DNA of 64,000 bases from Diphasiastrum complanatum (lineage: Eukaryota > Streptophyta > Lycopodiopsida > Lycopodiales > Lycopodiaceae), in assembly GCA_029204225.1 (NCBI GenBank), contig CM055103.1:40899368-40963367 (forward strand), in the 5' to 3' direction. The notes under the pieces are model-generated. The model did no database searches. It was not told the origin of the DNA and saw only the letters and a list, made by a program, of their open reading frames with translations. Position numbers and translations under genes: made by a program. Shown piece by piece: positions 27,570 to 39,172 of the stretch. Each line of letters begins with the position of its first letter. The stretch's first letter is position 1.

Positions 27570-29887
27570 CTCCCTCTTAAACTAGTTCTAGCATAAACTT
27601 TGATAACACTCCAAGTGATGTCCTATGCTTCATAAATAAGTCTTTTCCCAATGCTTTAAAGTAGCATCCATAATTGATATAGAGAATAGTGTCCACTTTG
27701 GATTCTTCACTATCTCTTAGATCAATTTTACACATCAAGATGTAAATAGAACAAGAAGAACCAAATAGAATGTAAATGAGATGATTCCTCCATGATATAG
27801 ACTTTGAACTATCTAGAAAATTACAGCAACCAAACAATAAATGTGAGTGATAACCATTTTCTTGCTTGTATCCTCTCTCTTTGTCCTTTCTTGCCATGTA
27901 CTTGTTGATAGATTCATCTTGGTTTGTCTTCATCTTGAAGATCCATTTGCATCCAATAGCTTTCTTGTCCTTAGGTAACTCCACCAATCTTCATGTTCCA
28001 TAAGAGCTTGATACTCAAGATCCATTCAAGAATGCATTTGTAATATCCAATTGCCATAGATCCCATCCATAAAGAGTAGCAAGAGAGATGATGACCCGAA
28101 TGCTTACCATCTTTGCCACGGGTGCAAAGGCTTCATCATAGTTAGTACCATGTTCTTCAGCATGTCCTTATGCCACTAACATTGCCTTGTTGAAGCCCTT
28201 TGAGATCAACCTCTTGACCATCAACTTCACCATCAAAGTCACTGAACAAAACTTGTTTTCTAGATCCATTACTTGATTTTCCAGCATGATAACCAATATC
28301 TACTTGCATAATATCCTCTACACAAGAGGATTCACCAAAGCATGTGAGAAAAGAAAAATGAGTCACTTCCAATTGCTTACCTTTCTCATCATATGTGAGC
28401 CATGAAGGCATATGTCTTTCCCTTGATATTCTCCTTGGCTTTTGACTTGATGAAGGTCCATCATCATCACCATCTAAAGTAGGATCCTTTACATCAACAT
28501 CAATAATGTTAGATCCGTTCACATCACCATCAATTGAAGACACCTTTGGAATATTCTCCTCATCAAAAATGACTTCTCTACCAAGAATCACCTTATTAGT
28601 AGTAGGAATGTAAACCTTGTAGGCTTTACTCACCTCACTATATCCAACAAACATACCTTTCCTTGAAGATGGATCATGCTTTGTTCTATCATCAAGATTT
28701 ACGTTGACATAGAAGGTACATCCAAAAGTTTTAAGAAAGTTGACACTTGGCCTCCTCTTGAATATCATCTCAAAAGGTGTCCTTCCATTAAAAATAGCAC
28801 TTGGCCACCTATTGCACAAGAAAACACAACAAAACTTGATTTTAAAATGGCTTAGCACTTAACCTCATGGCTTTGCACTTTCACATAAAGTCCTATTCTT
28901 CCTCTCGGCCACTCCATTTTGTTGTGGGGTCCTTGGTGCTGTATACTCCCTCTTGATCCCATGCTTATCATTACAAAAAGCCTTAAACTTGGTAGATATG
29001 TACTCTCTACCATTGTCACTTCTTAAGCACCTGATTTTTGTGGAAAATTGGTTCTCCCTTGCATTCTTGAACTTAACAAAGACATCATACACTTCATATT
29101 TGATCTTTAGTAGATAGATCCAACAAAATCTACTAAAATCATCAATGAAAGTTACATACATCTTAGCTCCACTATTGCTAATTGTAGTAATTCCATAAAT
29201 ATCCGAATGTACAATTTGAAAAGGCTTTGTAGATCTAGATGTAGATCTAGCATAAGGTAGTCTGTGTGACTTTGACAAAGCACAAGACTCACAAACATGA
29301 TTGATGGAAGACCAATCACAACCTGATTCCTAACCATTACCTCCAAGGACTTGAAGTTGAGGTGTCCCATCCTGTTATGCCAAACCTCTTGAATAGACAT
29401 TTGCTCTCTTGCAACACATCCAACTTGCTTAGCAATAACACAAGCATCTAGTTTGAACAGTTTCCCTAACCTTTTACCTTTTGCAATCAAGATATCCTTC
29501 CTTTTGATCATATAAGCATCTCCATCAAACTCCACTTTGAGGGGTACTTAGCAATTGACTCGCGGTAAGTAACTTCTTTATAATTGATGGAATGAACAAA
29601 ACATTCTCCAAATGAATGTTCTTATTTTTAGAGAGAGAAATAGGAATTGTGCCAATCCCCTTGATCACCCTCTCGTCATCTCCATATGCCAACAAATAAG
29701 TGAAGTACTCTTTGTGAAAAGTCATGTGTGAACTTGCTCCACTATCAATCCACCATGGATCTAGATCTCCATTATTAGCAAGCATACATGAAGACATCAC
29801 AAAAGCATCATCAGTTGTATTTTGAACATCCAATCCGTCCTCATCAAGAGTTAGATTACCTTGCTTGTCTCCTTGATCTCTCTTCAA
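27570..29887 (-). pseudogene. Copia family A element: protease, integrase, truncated RT
   Basis: Reverse-strand frames in order: protease in 29887-29525 (WWIDSGASSHMT), GAG-pre-integrase in 29535-29152 (WHNRMGHLNF), integrase in 29278-28865 (HSDIYG, FIDDFSRF, LRSDNGREY, PQQNGVAERKNRT) and the integrase tail plus linker in 28858-28157. Last is the start of RT in 27987-27577 (GCKWIFKMK). The RT frame then switches, after about 30 residues, to text unrelated to RT but similar to the insert at 23.35-24.15 kb (HLLFGCCNF, KHRTSLGVLSK). There is no YVDD and no RNase H. This is a rearranged derivative, interrupted by several frame changes. Confidence 0.85.
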
Positions 29888-30533
29888 ATTTACATCTACC
29901 GAATGACTTAGTAAAAATATCTGTCATTTGATCTTCAGATTTACAAAAAACAAGATCAATGGCTCCATCAAGAATTTTCTCTCAAATAAAATGATAGTGT
30001 ATTTCAATGTGCTTGGTTCAAACATGTAAAACTGGATTTTTGGCAAGGTGAATGTAGCTTTGATTGTCGCAAGATATAGTAGTCGCATCCACCTGTGGCT
30101 GACCTAAATCCACAAGCAATCTTCGTAACCATACCGCTTCTTGTGTAGCATTGTTGAGTGCTCGATATTCAACTTCCATTGATGATAAAGCAACTGTAGG
30201 TTGCTTTTTGCTGCTCCATGAAATTGCAGTTGTACCATAACTGAATGTATGACCACTGGTAGATCTTCAGTCATCAATATTACCTGCCCAATCAGCATCT
30301 GTATAACCTACCAACATTGGCGCTTCAGGCTAATCATACTTCAAACCAAAATTCAATGTCCCTCGAATATATCTGAGAATACGTTTAGTAGACTTCCAGT
30401 GTGCTTGACTAGGATCTTGCATAAATTGACTAACAACACCAACAACATAAGAAATATCAGGTCGTGTGTGTGTCAAATAAATCAAACTACCCACCAGTTG
30501 TCTATATAGATAAGCATCCACTTTCTCAGCCAC
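29888..30533 (-). pseudogene. Copia RNase H / RT C-terminal fragment
   Basis: On the reverse strand 30533-30330 reads LVGSLIYLTHTRPDISY and ILRYIRGTLNFGL, the block between copia RT and RNase H. Lower coordinates give SSMEVEYRAL and a degraded KHIEIHYHFI ... DIFTK ending. Single-base changes split the frames. It belongs to a copia lineage other than the one to its left and is a 3' terminal piece. Confidence 0.85.
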
Positions 30534-30540
30534 TCTCTAT

Positions 30541-31555
30541 TTCAAAAGTGATTGTGAATAGAGATGTCATGTTGCATGAAGATTCAATCTTGGAAGTGGC
30601 CGAGATCAAGGCTTCTCAAGAAGCATCACAAGTTATCTTTTTTGAAGGTATTCAAGTTATGATGGGGCCAAGGTGTGAGGAGGAGTTTCTTCTTTATATG
30701 ATTTCAAGAAGATCTTCATGATGCATGGCCGAGTCTTTATGGCTCACCTTACATGACAAAGTGGGGCATCTTTCATATATGCTTCTCTTCCTTTGCTTGA
30801 TATGCTATCTTGCTTCATTGAATTTTTTGGATCTCAAAGTTCAAGAAAAGCTATACTAGTTTTGTATGATGCTTATGGTATGGACATGTTTCTTGTCATT
30901 ATTGACTTAGATATGTTTCCAATATTTTCTGAAAGCAAGATATTGTATTGTCAAAAGTATGGTCTTGGTCCTAGTAAGAACAAGATTGAGCTTGGTACTC
31001 ACTTTTTTGAAAATCATGTTTTCACATGTTTTGAGGCAAATTGTAAACTCCTCTTGAAATTAAGTGAAGCATCCAAAGTGGACCCTTACATCCTTGAGAG
31101 AGTAACTAGACTAAAAAAGATCAAGGTAGTCTTTGATATCAAGATTAGATCCATCATGGATATAGCTCATTGTATGTGGACTAGTCAAGCTAGAAAGCAT
31201 AATCTTGATAATCATCATTGTTTCACATCTTATGATCTTCATTATGAGGCTTGGAAGCCTTAGATTTCTCTATTTATGGTGCATCCATCATGCAAGTGGA
31301 ACTTTCAAAGCAAAGATCATCATCAAGCATGGAGGAAGCCCATGATCATAGTGGCATATTGGTGGAGCACTCTTCAAAGGCATTGGCAAGAGATCTCTAC
31401 CAAAGAGATCTTATCATGGATATGGTGAGGGTGCTGCTATGATGGATCCCTTGGCTGATCTTCACTTCTTATGCATACCAAAGGATCCACTCAAAAAGAT
31501 TTACAAACTTCTCAAGTGATCTAGTACCTTTCCAAGCTATTTTTTAAGGAGGAGT
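30541..31555 (+). pseudogene. Copia linker followed by unrecognised ORFs
   Basis: 30545-30720 reads KVIVNRDVMLHEDSIL, the usual end of the copia integrase/linker region. The next frames (30793-31263 and 31251-31442) have no RT motifs and are unrecognised. A shared word, SEASKVD, also occurs in the insert at 23.35-23.76 kb. The region ends with a purine tract AAGGAGGAG before an LTR start at 31556. It therefore looks like another copia-derived unit whose polymerase region is replaced. Confidence 0.5.
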
Positions 31556-31950
31556 GTGAGAAATTGGCAAAAATCTAGCTTGATATTTTTTATGATAGAA
31601 GTTTGTAAGTGAATATCACATGTGTGGAGGGTGTTCCCACATGTGGAGAATTGTAAAGTAAATAAAAAATGTTTGATATAGGGGTCTCATAGAATTTCAT
31701 AGTCAAGCATTTAGGTGTAGGATGTTGATAGGGTCAAATTTGGCATAGATGGCAAATTATCCATTTCCACTTGTAATGCCACTATTGAGCCAAAATAGAT
31801 TAGGAGGCCAAACTCGTGCCAGTTAGAGTGTAGACAAGTGTACTGCTTTTGTTTGATGAAGTTTAAGAGGTCCAATAGGATTTAGAGGTGGAACCATGAG
31901 TGGTCCAATAGAATTTGAGGTTTGCTTGAAAATGGTCCAATAGAATTTGT
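31556..31950 (+). repeat. LTR-like segment, family D
   Basis: It starts TGTGAGAAATTGGC after a purine tract and carries three GGTCCAATAG words in its second half. It is cut by an RNase H fragment at about 31952. Similar words in reverse orientation occur at 32.97-33.05 kb. Confidence 0.55.
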
Positions 31951-31951
31951 A

Positions 31952-32304
31952 TTCCAGTTTTGTGGTAGTCGCTTTTCCTGGTCTAGTAAGAAGCAAAGTA
32001 CAATTGCTCTTTCCACCACAGAAGCAGAGTATAAGGCAATGTGTAGTGTAGCACAAGAAGCCATATGGTTGAAACAAATCTTGGAAGAAGTTGGCATGAG
32101 GCAGAAAATCCCACGACTTTACATAGCGACAGTCAGAGTGGCATTCAGCTAGCAAAGAATCCAGTGTTCCATGCGAGAACTAAACACATTGAGATTCAGT
32201 ATCACTTTATACGTGAGAGGCTGCTGAGTCATGAAATTCATGTTGTTCATTGTAGCACAGAAGGACAACTAGCTGATATTTTCACTTACTGGAGAAAAGT
32301 TTGA
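31952..32304 (+). pseudogene. Copia RNase H C-terminal half, family C
   Basis: Forward frames read SWSSKKQSTIALSTTEAEY (the catalytic Glu/Asp region of copia RNase H), then HSDSQSGIQLAKNPVFH and ARTKHIEIQYHFIRE, ending QLADIFT. One frameshift lies near 32.10 kb. It is followed by a purine tract and the family C LTR. It fits as the missing end of the reverse-strand element at 33.06-37.43 kb. Confidence 0.88.
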
Positions 32305-32400
32305 TAAGTTTAGATCAAAGCTTTTTGTACTTAAAGTTTGTTGACTTTAAAGCTATGTATATGACTGTATAAAAAGTAGACTCTACTTTAAGGGAGAGAG

Positions 32401-32663
32401 TTAGAATTAAAGTAGACTCACTGTGTTACTATGTCCTATCAGTGGATAAGGATCAGTTGGCCTCGCCACGAGGCAAGTCGATGGGACACGCATCCCGCCA
32501 ACGGCAACCCGGGTCATGCATGGGTTGCCTGAGTGAACAACTATATGTACAGTGTAATTTCATTTTGAGAAATACAGTTGCTATGTGAGCTTGTTGTGGA
32601 GAGTGTTTTCTGTCTGTGTTACTGTGTAGCATGATCTGTGTTCCTGTGCAAAGCAAATTCTAA
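32401..32663 (+). repeat. LTR, copia family C, forward copy
   Basis: It starts TTAGAATTAAAG after GGGAGAGAG and ends AAATTCTAA. It is a near-identical inverted counterpart of 37156-37425. Confidence 0.92.
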
Positions 32664-33057
32664 GTTGTAGATGCACCAAGATCAAGACTAGATTGAGATT
32701 CAAGATCTATCTTTGAATCTATGGCAAAAACAGACTACTACATGCATTCAATCACTTCCAACTCTCACTCACACATGTGGAAAGTGCTCCAAAAGTAATC
32801 TAAGTAAAAATAAGCTGCTCCCCTCAGGTAAAGAGAGAAAATCATCAATAGCTCTCGGGTAGAGAGAGAAAGCTAGAAAATCACTTACGCTCAAAATCCA
32901 CTCAATCTCAAAATCAATTAGATACAAATGAAGAGTACAACGATACTAGTAGATCCACGAGCTACCACTATGCTTATCTATGATTGGACCACGCTTTGCC
33001 ACCTATTAATTCTATTGGACCATTGATCCATGCACCTCTACCTTGTGGTGGATCTAT
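32664..33057. other. Non-coding spacer, family D LTR-like
   Basis: It holds GTAGAGAGAGAAAGC-like words and GATTGGACC words in the reverse sense of those at 31.87-31.95 kb. It separates two parts of a broken RNase H domain. Confidence 0.45.
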
Positions 33058-33365
33058 GATCATCATACTCACCTCCCCAATCCGCATCCACATAGCCACA
33101 CAACTTAGGTAAACCATCATGCTTCTTGTAAATCAAGCCATACTCTGAAGTGCCTTTCACATAACGCAAAATGCGTTTAGCTGCCTTCCAATGCGTTTTC
33201 GTAGGTGCTGCCATAAACTAACTTACAATGCCAACATCATAGCATATATCTGGTCTAGTCGTGGTAAGATAAATCAAGCTCCCTACTAACTATCTATACA
33301 ACGTAGCATCAAATGACTGTGACTCATCAAGCTTAGAAAGCTTTTTACCTAGTTCAATAGGAGTG
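33058..33365 (-). pseudogene. Family C RT end / RNase H N-terminal half
   Basis: Frames with stops read LVGSLIYLTTTRPDI, AAKRILRYVKGTSEYGL and CGYVDADWGG, and then similarity stops. The Asp in YVDADW is the first RNase H catalytic residue. Confidence 0.8.
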
Positions 33366-33366
33366 T

Positions 33367-33849
33367 TTACTGGTTTGCAATCCTAAATCTAAACCTGTGC
33401 AACAACTCTTTGACATACTTCACCTGTGTTAGACCCACTTTGTGTCCTTTTTGCCACACTTCTACTCCAAGGCAGTAATGCATCAAGCTGAGATCTGTCA
33501 TTTTGAATTGTTCCATGAGGTCTTTCTTGATCATGTCTATCATCCCTTGATTATTTCCCGTAATAATCAAGTCATCAACATAAAGAACAATCAAAGCAAC
33601 CATACCATCAAAACATAAGACATATAGATTTGAATCAGAATGTGTTCTCACCATCCCCTTTGAATGAAAGTAGGCATCAATCCTGTTATACCACGCACAT
33701 GGTGCTTGTTTAAGACCATAAAGCGCTTTCTTCAAGCAACATACGTTATTTTCCTGTCCCTTCTCTACAAAGCCTTCAAGTTGATGCATGAACACTTTTT
33801 CTTCTAACTCACCATTTAGAAAAGCAGATTTCACATCCATTTGATGCAA
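33367..33849 (-). pseudogene. Family C reverse transcriptase (RVT_2)
   Basis: A 160-residue open frame with MHQMDVKSAFLNGELEE (first catalytic Asp), LYGLKQAPCAWYNRI and the active-site box LYVDDLIITG, then MTDLSLMHYCLGVEV. This is the copia-type RVT_2 domain, which copies element RNA to DNA in cytoplasmic particles. The N-terminal RT part above 33.85 kb is in broken frames (a palm start near ETFAPVC at about 33.91 kb). Confidence 0.93.
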
Positions 33850-33962
33850 AGGCCAACCAGAATGTGAAGCTCAAGCAACAAGTAGACGTAGAGTATTCTA
33901 CTTACAAACCGGCGCAAAGGTCTCCTCATAGTCGATGCCTTTACTTTGTGCATACCCTTTGA

Positions 33963-34660
33963 TCACTTTGGTAGTTTCATCTCAGCTAGCATAGATCTGG
34001 CACTTTCCACAATCGTACGACTCTTGCGCTCAGCTACACCATTGAGAGCAGGAGTATGAGCTTGCGTAAATTGTCTTTTAATCCCACATTGATCACAAAG
34101 GTCATTGAAGTCATTAGACTTGTACTCACCTCCACTGTCTGATCTTAGGACTTTGATCTTCCTACCTGTCTGATTTTTGACCAATGCTTTGAGCTCTTGA
34201 AGTTATCAAATGCATATGATTTCTTCTTCAAGAAGTAGATCCACGTCTTACGTGACATATCATCAATAAAGGTCATGAAATAGAAGGCTTTACATAAGGA
34301 CATGGTCCTCATAGGCCCGCATAAATCTGTGTGGATTAAATCCACGATGTTCTTTTCTCTTGCAACACCCCCTTTATTGAACTTCTCTCGATGCTGCTTC
34401 CCATATACACAAGATTTGCACATCGATTTCAAGTGATCTTCTATGGTAGGCAATCCTGTTACCATCTCCAATTTTCTCATCAAACTAAGGCTTCCCAAGT
34501 TCAAGTGACCAAGCCTCTTATGCCACAAATCAGTTTGCGATGGAATGGATGATACAAGTCCATGTTGCCCCTTAATTGTAGCATTCAACCTGTACAATTT
34601 TGTATTGGGCTCTCTTACTCCATCCGCAATAACTTTGAACTTTTGGTTCACATCCTTCAC
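33963..34660 (-). pseudogene. Family C integrase with pre-integrase zinc domain
   Basis: Two overlapping frames. 34660-34145 holds DLWHKRLGHLN and CKSCVYGKQHR (HHCC zinc binder), then HTDLCGPM (first catalytic Asp) and FIDDMSRKTW. 34184-33963 holds LRSDSGGEY (second Asp) and PALNGVAERKSRT (Glu). One frameshift near 34.17 kb breaks it. Product role: joining element DNA to the host chromosome. Confidence 0.93.
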
Positions 34661-34681
34661 AAAGCAACGATCATGGGCGAA

Positions 34682-35215
34682 TTATACTTTCAACTTTTGA
34701 TCAGTAATGACTCCAACAGAAAGTAGATTCTTCTTCAAACTTGGTACGTAAAGTACCTCCCTAATCATCCTACTTTTTCCATCAGGTAGTTGGATTGAAA
34801 TGGTGCCTATCCCCTTGATCTTGCACACCTCACCATTTGCTTGTGAAACAGATGTTCCATTATCCAACACTTTCAAATTACTGAACCAATTCTTGTTATC
34901 TGTCATGTGTCTTGTGGCTCCCGAGTCAATATACCATGCTTGATCATCTTGATTAGATGACAATGCAGATATGAAGATGCTAGAGTCTTCAATCTCACCC
35001 TCATTTAAGGTTACCTGCTTGTTTTGGTTTCCCCTTGCCTTGTTCCACCAGGAATTTGCGACATTCACTCTTCCAATGGCCCTTTTTACCACAATGGAAG
35101 CACTTGTCTTTCTTCTTAGCTTTACTGGAAGATCCCTCGTCCTCCTAAGACTTGACAAATTGTTGCTTAGACTTCTTCTTGCCCTTGCCCTTGCCTTGTT
35201 TTTGGCGTGTCGCAA
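34682..35215 (-). pseudogene. Family C aspartic protease region
   Basis: Contains WYIDSGATRHMT (active-site DSGA) and YVPSLKKNLLSVG, typical of copia proteases. The start of this frame is out of frame with a gag zinc knuckle (CFHCGKKGHWKSEC) that lies on another reverse frame at about 35.06-35.11 kb, so a frameshift separates gag from protease. Confidence 0.92.
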
Positions 35216-35831
35216 GTGCCTGATCGTCGGTATTTTGACATCTAGCTTTCATCATTTCTCGTCGTTGCTCTTCCTGCATCAAGATTCCTGTGAGCTCGTC
35301 AAAGGTTGGCAATCTTTCTCTTGATGCTATTCCGCTCACAAACATCTAATAGGGTTCTGTAATGCCGCACAATGCATTGTGCACCAGCTCCACATCACGT
35401 TTGCGCTCACCAATAGAATGCAGTTCATCTCTCATTGTCTTGATTCTGGTCATGTACGTCTGAATGTGCTCTCCTTGCTCTATGTGGGCACTATTCACCT
35501 TTGACTTCAGAAACATGATTCTTGATGGATTTGACATCTTGAACTGCTCCTTTAGCACATCTTATGCCTGTCTGGGTGTAACAGCATCACAAATGTGGGT
35601 AATGATGTGATCCTTCACTGACAAGTTAATGAACGTCAAAGCTTTCCTCATCTTTTTGTCGAACACTTTGATATCTGCTTCATTTGGTGGCCTTCTCTCA
35701 TCACCTGTGATGACTTCCCACACGTCTTTCTCCATCAGTATGTTTTTCATTTTGAATTTCCACATTGCATAGTTGGAAATCCCGTCCAATTTGCTACTTT
35801 CACTCAAAATGGACTCTCCCATGTTTGCCAT
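35145..35831 (-). pseudogene. Family C gag (UBN2)
   Basis: Starts at 35831 with MANMGESILSESSKLDG and NYAMWKFKMKNILM, a copia gag head. The frame continues through two single stops (at about 35561 and 35348) in the same phase to 35145. A Lys/Gly-rich linker precedes the zinc knuckle. Removal of two point changes would give one open gag, so inactivation is recent. Confidence 0.9.
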
Positions 35832-37138
35832 TGCAAAACTGCTTGAAACTTCTGCCGTAGGCTAAAAACAGTATGCCGAGGCCAACAGTGATGTCAAAAG
35901 TTGAAAATGATGACCTGTGCTTTTTCCCTTACCAGGCCACTCGCCGCTTTTCCACCAATTTGAAAGCCGAATCGGTGTCGCCTTCTGAAATGCACTTAGT
36001 CGTCAACTCCCAACAACGTGCCCAGTGGAATGGTGAAATTACTTTTGGCGCACTCTGAACACTTTCTCCATTGAAATCACTCTGTTTTTCTGTACCGTAC
36101 TTGCAGGTACAGTCCGGGTGCCCTTCATTTGGAGGTTATAGCCTTTCGTTTGGGTCAAAACGGGCAAAGGACCCAAAAATAGGGACTTTTCTAGTTTTTG
36201 AACTGTTTCTTCACCTTGAAGAAACTTCACTCTTCACTTGTGAAGGGACCCAACTCCAATTTCAATATGAAAATTTTTAATGAAGTTGAAGGCCAAAATG
36301 CACTTCACTTCTTCAGGGTCCTCTTCAACGACCCTTCAGACTCCATCCAAAGGTCGATTCTGATCCAATCGTGGATATCCCTTTTGGATAGCATGAACTG
36401 AGTCGTTGATCTTGTAGCTTCTCTATCCAACAGATCTGAGCACTCTTGTGCACTAATGGAGAGTCTTGTAAGCGCTACCCACTCCGAAATGCTATGGTTT
36501 CACTCTGGTTCCACGCGCGAACAGTCCGCGACCTCCCCGTCTACGGCTGCGCCTCCCCACACTCGTTTTTGCTTGATCTAACTCGCCTATGGATCGATTT
36601 GAGCACGATCTAAGGCCTGGAGCAAGGTCACCCTACTGACACCAAGTTTGTAGAGTGCTCATTCAAGAAATTCCGTGGAGAAATGGTGATTTTAGCTCAA
36701 CTTGACAAAGTGGCTTTTTTCACCTTTTACCGCAAATCTACTAGGTTAATTATCTGGAGACAAATCTCTGTCATAAACCTTAGAATCTCTCCATAGCTAG
36801 TTGACAATGTGATTAGCTTCCTTCTTGTCCTTATGGCATCCAAAACGGTGCACAAACAGCGAAGAAATCGCCAGTTATGTATAAAAAACCGTAACCCCAA
36901 CCCGGTTTCAATTTTCAGTTGGCTTCAAAATTGTCAATTTTTCACCAAATTTTTCCCTGTTTGATGCTATGCACAGGCTAATAATCCCTCTACTGAGCTT
37001 GGCAAGCCTCTATAAACTAGAAACCGTGCACCAGTGCTTCTCTTTCCGTCTTCAACCCGCCGTAAACCCCAAACTCTCAGAAGACAGTTCTCCCGAAGCT
37101 CTCTTCAACGACGATGTTGTACTGTGTACACTCCCTCT
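35832..37138 (-). other. Leader of family C copia element
   Basis: About 1.3 kb between primer site and gag start. Forward ORFs here (for example 35873-36058) have no recognisable domain. No gene is seen. Confidence 0.6.
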
Positions 37139-37153
37139 ATGGCTCTGATACCA
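37139..37153 (-). promoter_or_regulatory. Primer binding site of family C copia element
   Basis: The reverse complement reads TGGTATCAGAGCCAT, complementary to the initiator methionine tRNA used by most plant copia elements. It sits two bases inside the LTR. Confidence 0.93.
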
Positions 37154-37155
37154 AT

Positions 37156-37425
37156 TTAGAATTTGCTTTGCACAGGAACACAGATCATGCTACACAGTAA
37201 CACAGACAGAAAACACTCTCCACAGCAAGCTCACATAGCAACTATATTTCTCAAAATGAAATTACACTGTACATATAGTTGTTCACTCAGGCAACCCATG
37301 CATGACCCGAGTTGCCGTTGGTGGGACGCGTGTCCCATCGACTTGCCTCGTGGTGAGGCCAACTGATCCTTATCCACTGATAGAACCTGCAATACAATAA
37401 CACAGTGATTCTACTATAATTCTAA
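37156..37425 (-). repeat. LTR, copia family C, reverse copy (5' LTR)
   Basis: Inverted near-identical copy of 32401-32663. Reverse-strand ends are TTAGAATTATAG and CAAATTCTAA. Confidence 0.92.
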
Positions 37426-37499
37426 CTCTACACACCTTAGGAGATCACAAGTACATGTTGTGGACAATCCACACGTGTGAAATCAACAATAGTTTCACC

Positions 37500-38040
37500 A
37501 AAGGCATGACAGACTACCGTAGAGTCCTGCAAACGGTCCATTATGAAAGAGACTGAAGTAAACCATAAAGTCTTCCTTACAGTCACATGCGAAGACTCAC
37601 CGCCAGGAACCGTGAGTGTCTAGCTTATGGTTACTTATGAAAGAAACCAAAGTAAACCATAGAGTCTTGCCTACGGCTACATACGGAGTGAACGAGCCGC
37701 AAGACACCTACAAGGTCTTGCTTATGTTCAACAACTTGAAGACTACAGCTCACCACCAAAGGCACCACAAGACACCGTAAGGTATCACTTACGGTCACAT
37801 ATGAAGACACAGAAGGAGTCAACCGCGATGAACCGTAACACTCCAGCCTACGACTCATTAAGTAGGATCATGTGCTTCGCACGATTGTTTTGTGATCTAA
37901 TATCGTTGTTACTACAACACCCTTATATACAAAAGCACTATTTTTCCATATCAGTTGTATTCATGCTGAATGTTTGAATGCCTCTAACTCTTTCTCTCTA
38001 TTATAGAACTTATAAGTGTCCTCTCACTTATACTCATAAT
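37500..38040 (+). repeat. LTR fragment, copia family B
   Basis: Shares blocks with 24500-25340, including ACACCGTAAG, AGTAGGATCA, GTGATCTAATATC and TTTTCCATATCAGTTGTATT. No primer site or gag follows, so it is a solo or truncated LTR. Confidence 0.75.
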
Positions 38041-38778
38041 AAGTGTACAAATTTCCTCACAAAATGATTTCAAACTATGAATGAGAGGCTCATTCTTGAT
38101 CTTACAAGATCCAAGAGCATACATTTGATGACAAAACTATTTTTTTTTCCAATTGATTTAGAACCAATTCTAAGCCATTGAGAACATAAGATATGTCCTT
38201 ACAAGAGACATCATACAAAACTAGCATTGCTTCACTCTAATTTTGAGATGAAAAATCATCAAAGCAAAATGGTTCATCAAATGATAGAAGGAAAGCACAA
38301 ATGAATGTGTTGGAGTAGATACCACTTTAATTTTGCTTCTCTTTCCCATGCAGTGTGAGCCACATAGACTCGGCCTCGCCTCTTAAAAATCTCCTTGGAA
38401 CCATGAGTTGAGAAGTCTCCTCCTCAAGCCTTGGCCACTGTCCATCATACCCGTGGATTGTTGGTAGATATGAAGATCCTACCATCATCCTCTTGATTGA
38501 GATAATATTATCCTTACTCCTTATATGCAAAGGAATGTAGACAAAGCATATGGATCTAAAGAGCCCCAAATTATCAACTTGTGAAGCAAATCAATACTTG
38601 TTGATTTTTTTATGGAGGATGGGCCTCCACTTTGTCTCCTATTCAACAAAAATGAGTTCTACAAAGACTATGGTTGATTGGAAGAAATCAATGATCAGAA
38701 TATATGACTTTTCCAATACATTTTGCATAATGTGCAGGGAGCTCACTTTCACATATATTATAAGCTTGGTATCTTGAA
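38041..38778. other. No clear gene, possible copia linker remnant
   Basis: A reverse ORF 38569-38327 carries a basic Ser/Arg-poor linker-like text ending AESMWLTLHG, a phrase also seen at 30.72 kb (AESLWLTLHD). It may be a copia linker remnant. Nothing else was seen. Confidence 0.4.
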
Positions 38779-38779
38779 A

Positions 38780-38957
38780 GAGAAAAACTGCTACGTTCAT
38801 GCATTGTCCACATCAAAATACCTTTTGATTCAAATTCTTGAGATTCAAGAAGACACGAAACATTGTAGGAGAAAAACTGCTACGTTCATGCATTGTCCAC
38901 ATCAAAATACATTTCGATTCAAATTCTTGAGATTCAAGAAGACATGAAACATTGTAC
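38780..38957. repeat. Two-copy tandem duplication, period 89
   Basis: GAAAAACTGCTACGTTCATG begins at 38782 and again at 38871. The two 89-base units differ at only a few positions. Confidence 0.93.
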
Positions 38958-39136
38958 ATATGAAGTCCTCTATATATTCCATTCCAATATTGGTGTAATT
39001 TGTGCAATCACAATGATCATTCCATGGATCTGGCTATATAAAAAATACAACACATGTCATTAGTGTCATTCTCAAACACTCAAATATGGTTAGAGTTTAA
39101 TTATGAACAAATATCATGAGATTTAAAAATTGTATG

Positions 39137-39172
<36 letters not shown>

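Larger units (their letters stand above)
33058..37425 (-). mobile_element. Ty1/copia element, family C, nearly complete but 3' end displaced
   Basis: Reverse-strand order: LTR 37156-37425, primer site 37139-37153, long leader, gag, protease, integrase, RT and the first part of RNase H to about 33058. The RNase H end and 3' LTR are missing at this edge. A matching set lies in opposite orientation at 31952-32663. The order protease-integrase-RT is diagnostic of copia. Three in-frame stops and a few frameshifts make it inactive, but LTR similarity to 32401-32663 indicates a fairly young insertion. Confidence 0.9.

Noticed and set aside
32453-32656. Conserved 67-residue ORF found at 32453 and 37163 as a small gene
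   Set aside because: Both lie entirely within the family C LTRs; similarity is due to the LTR copies.
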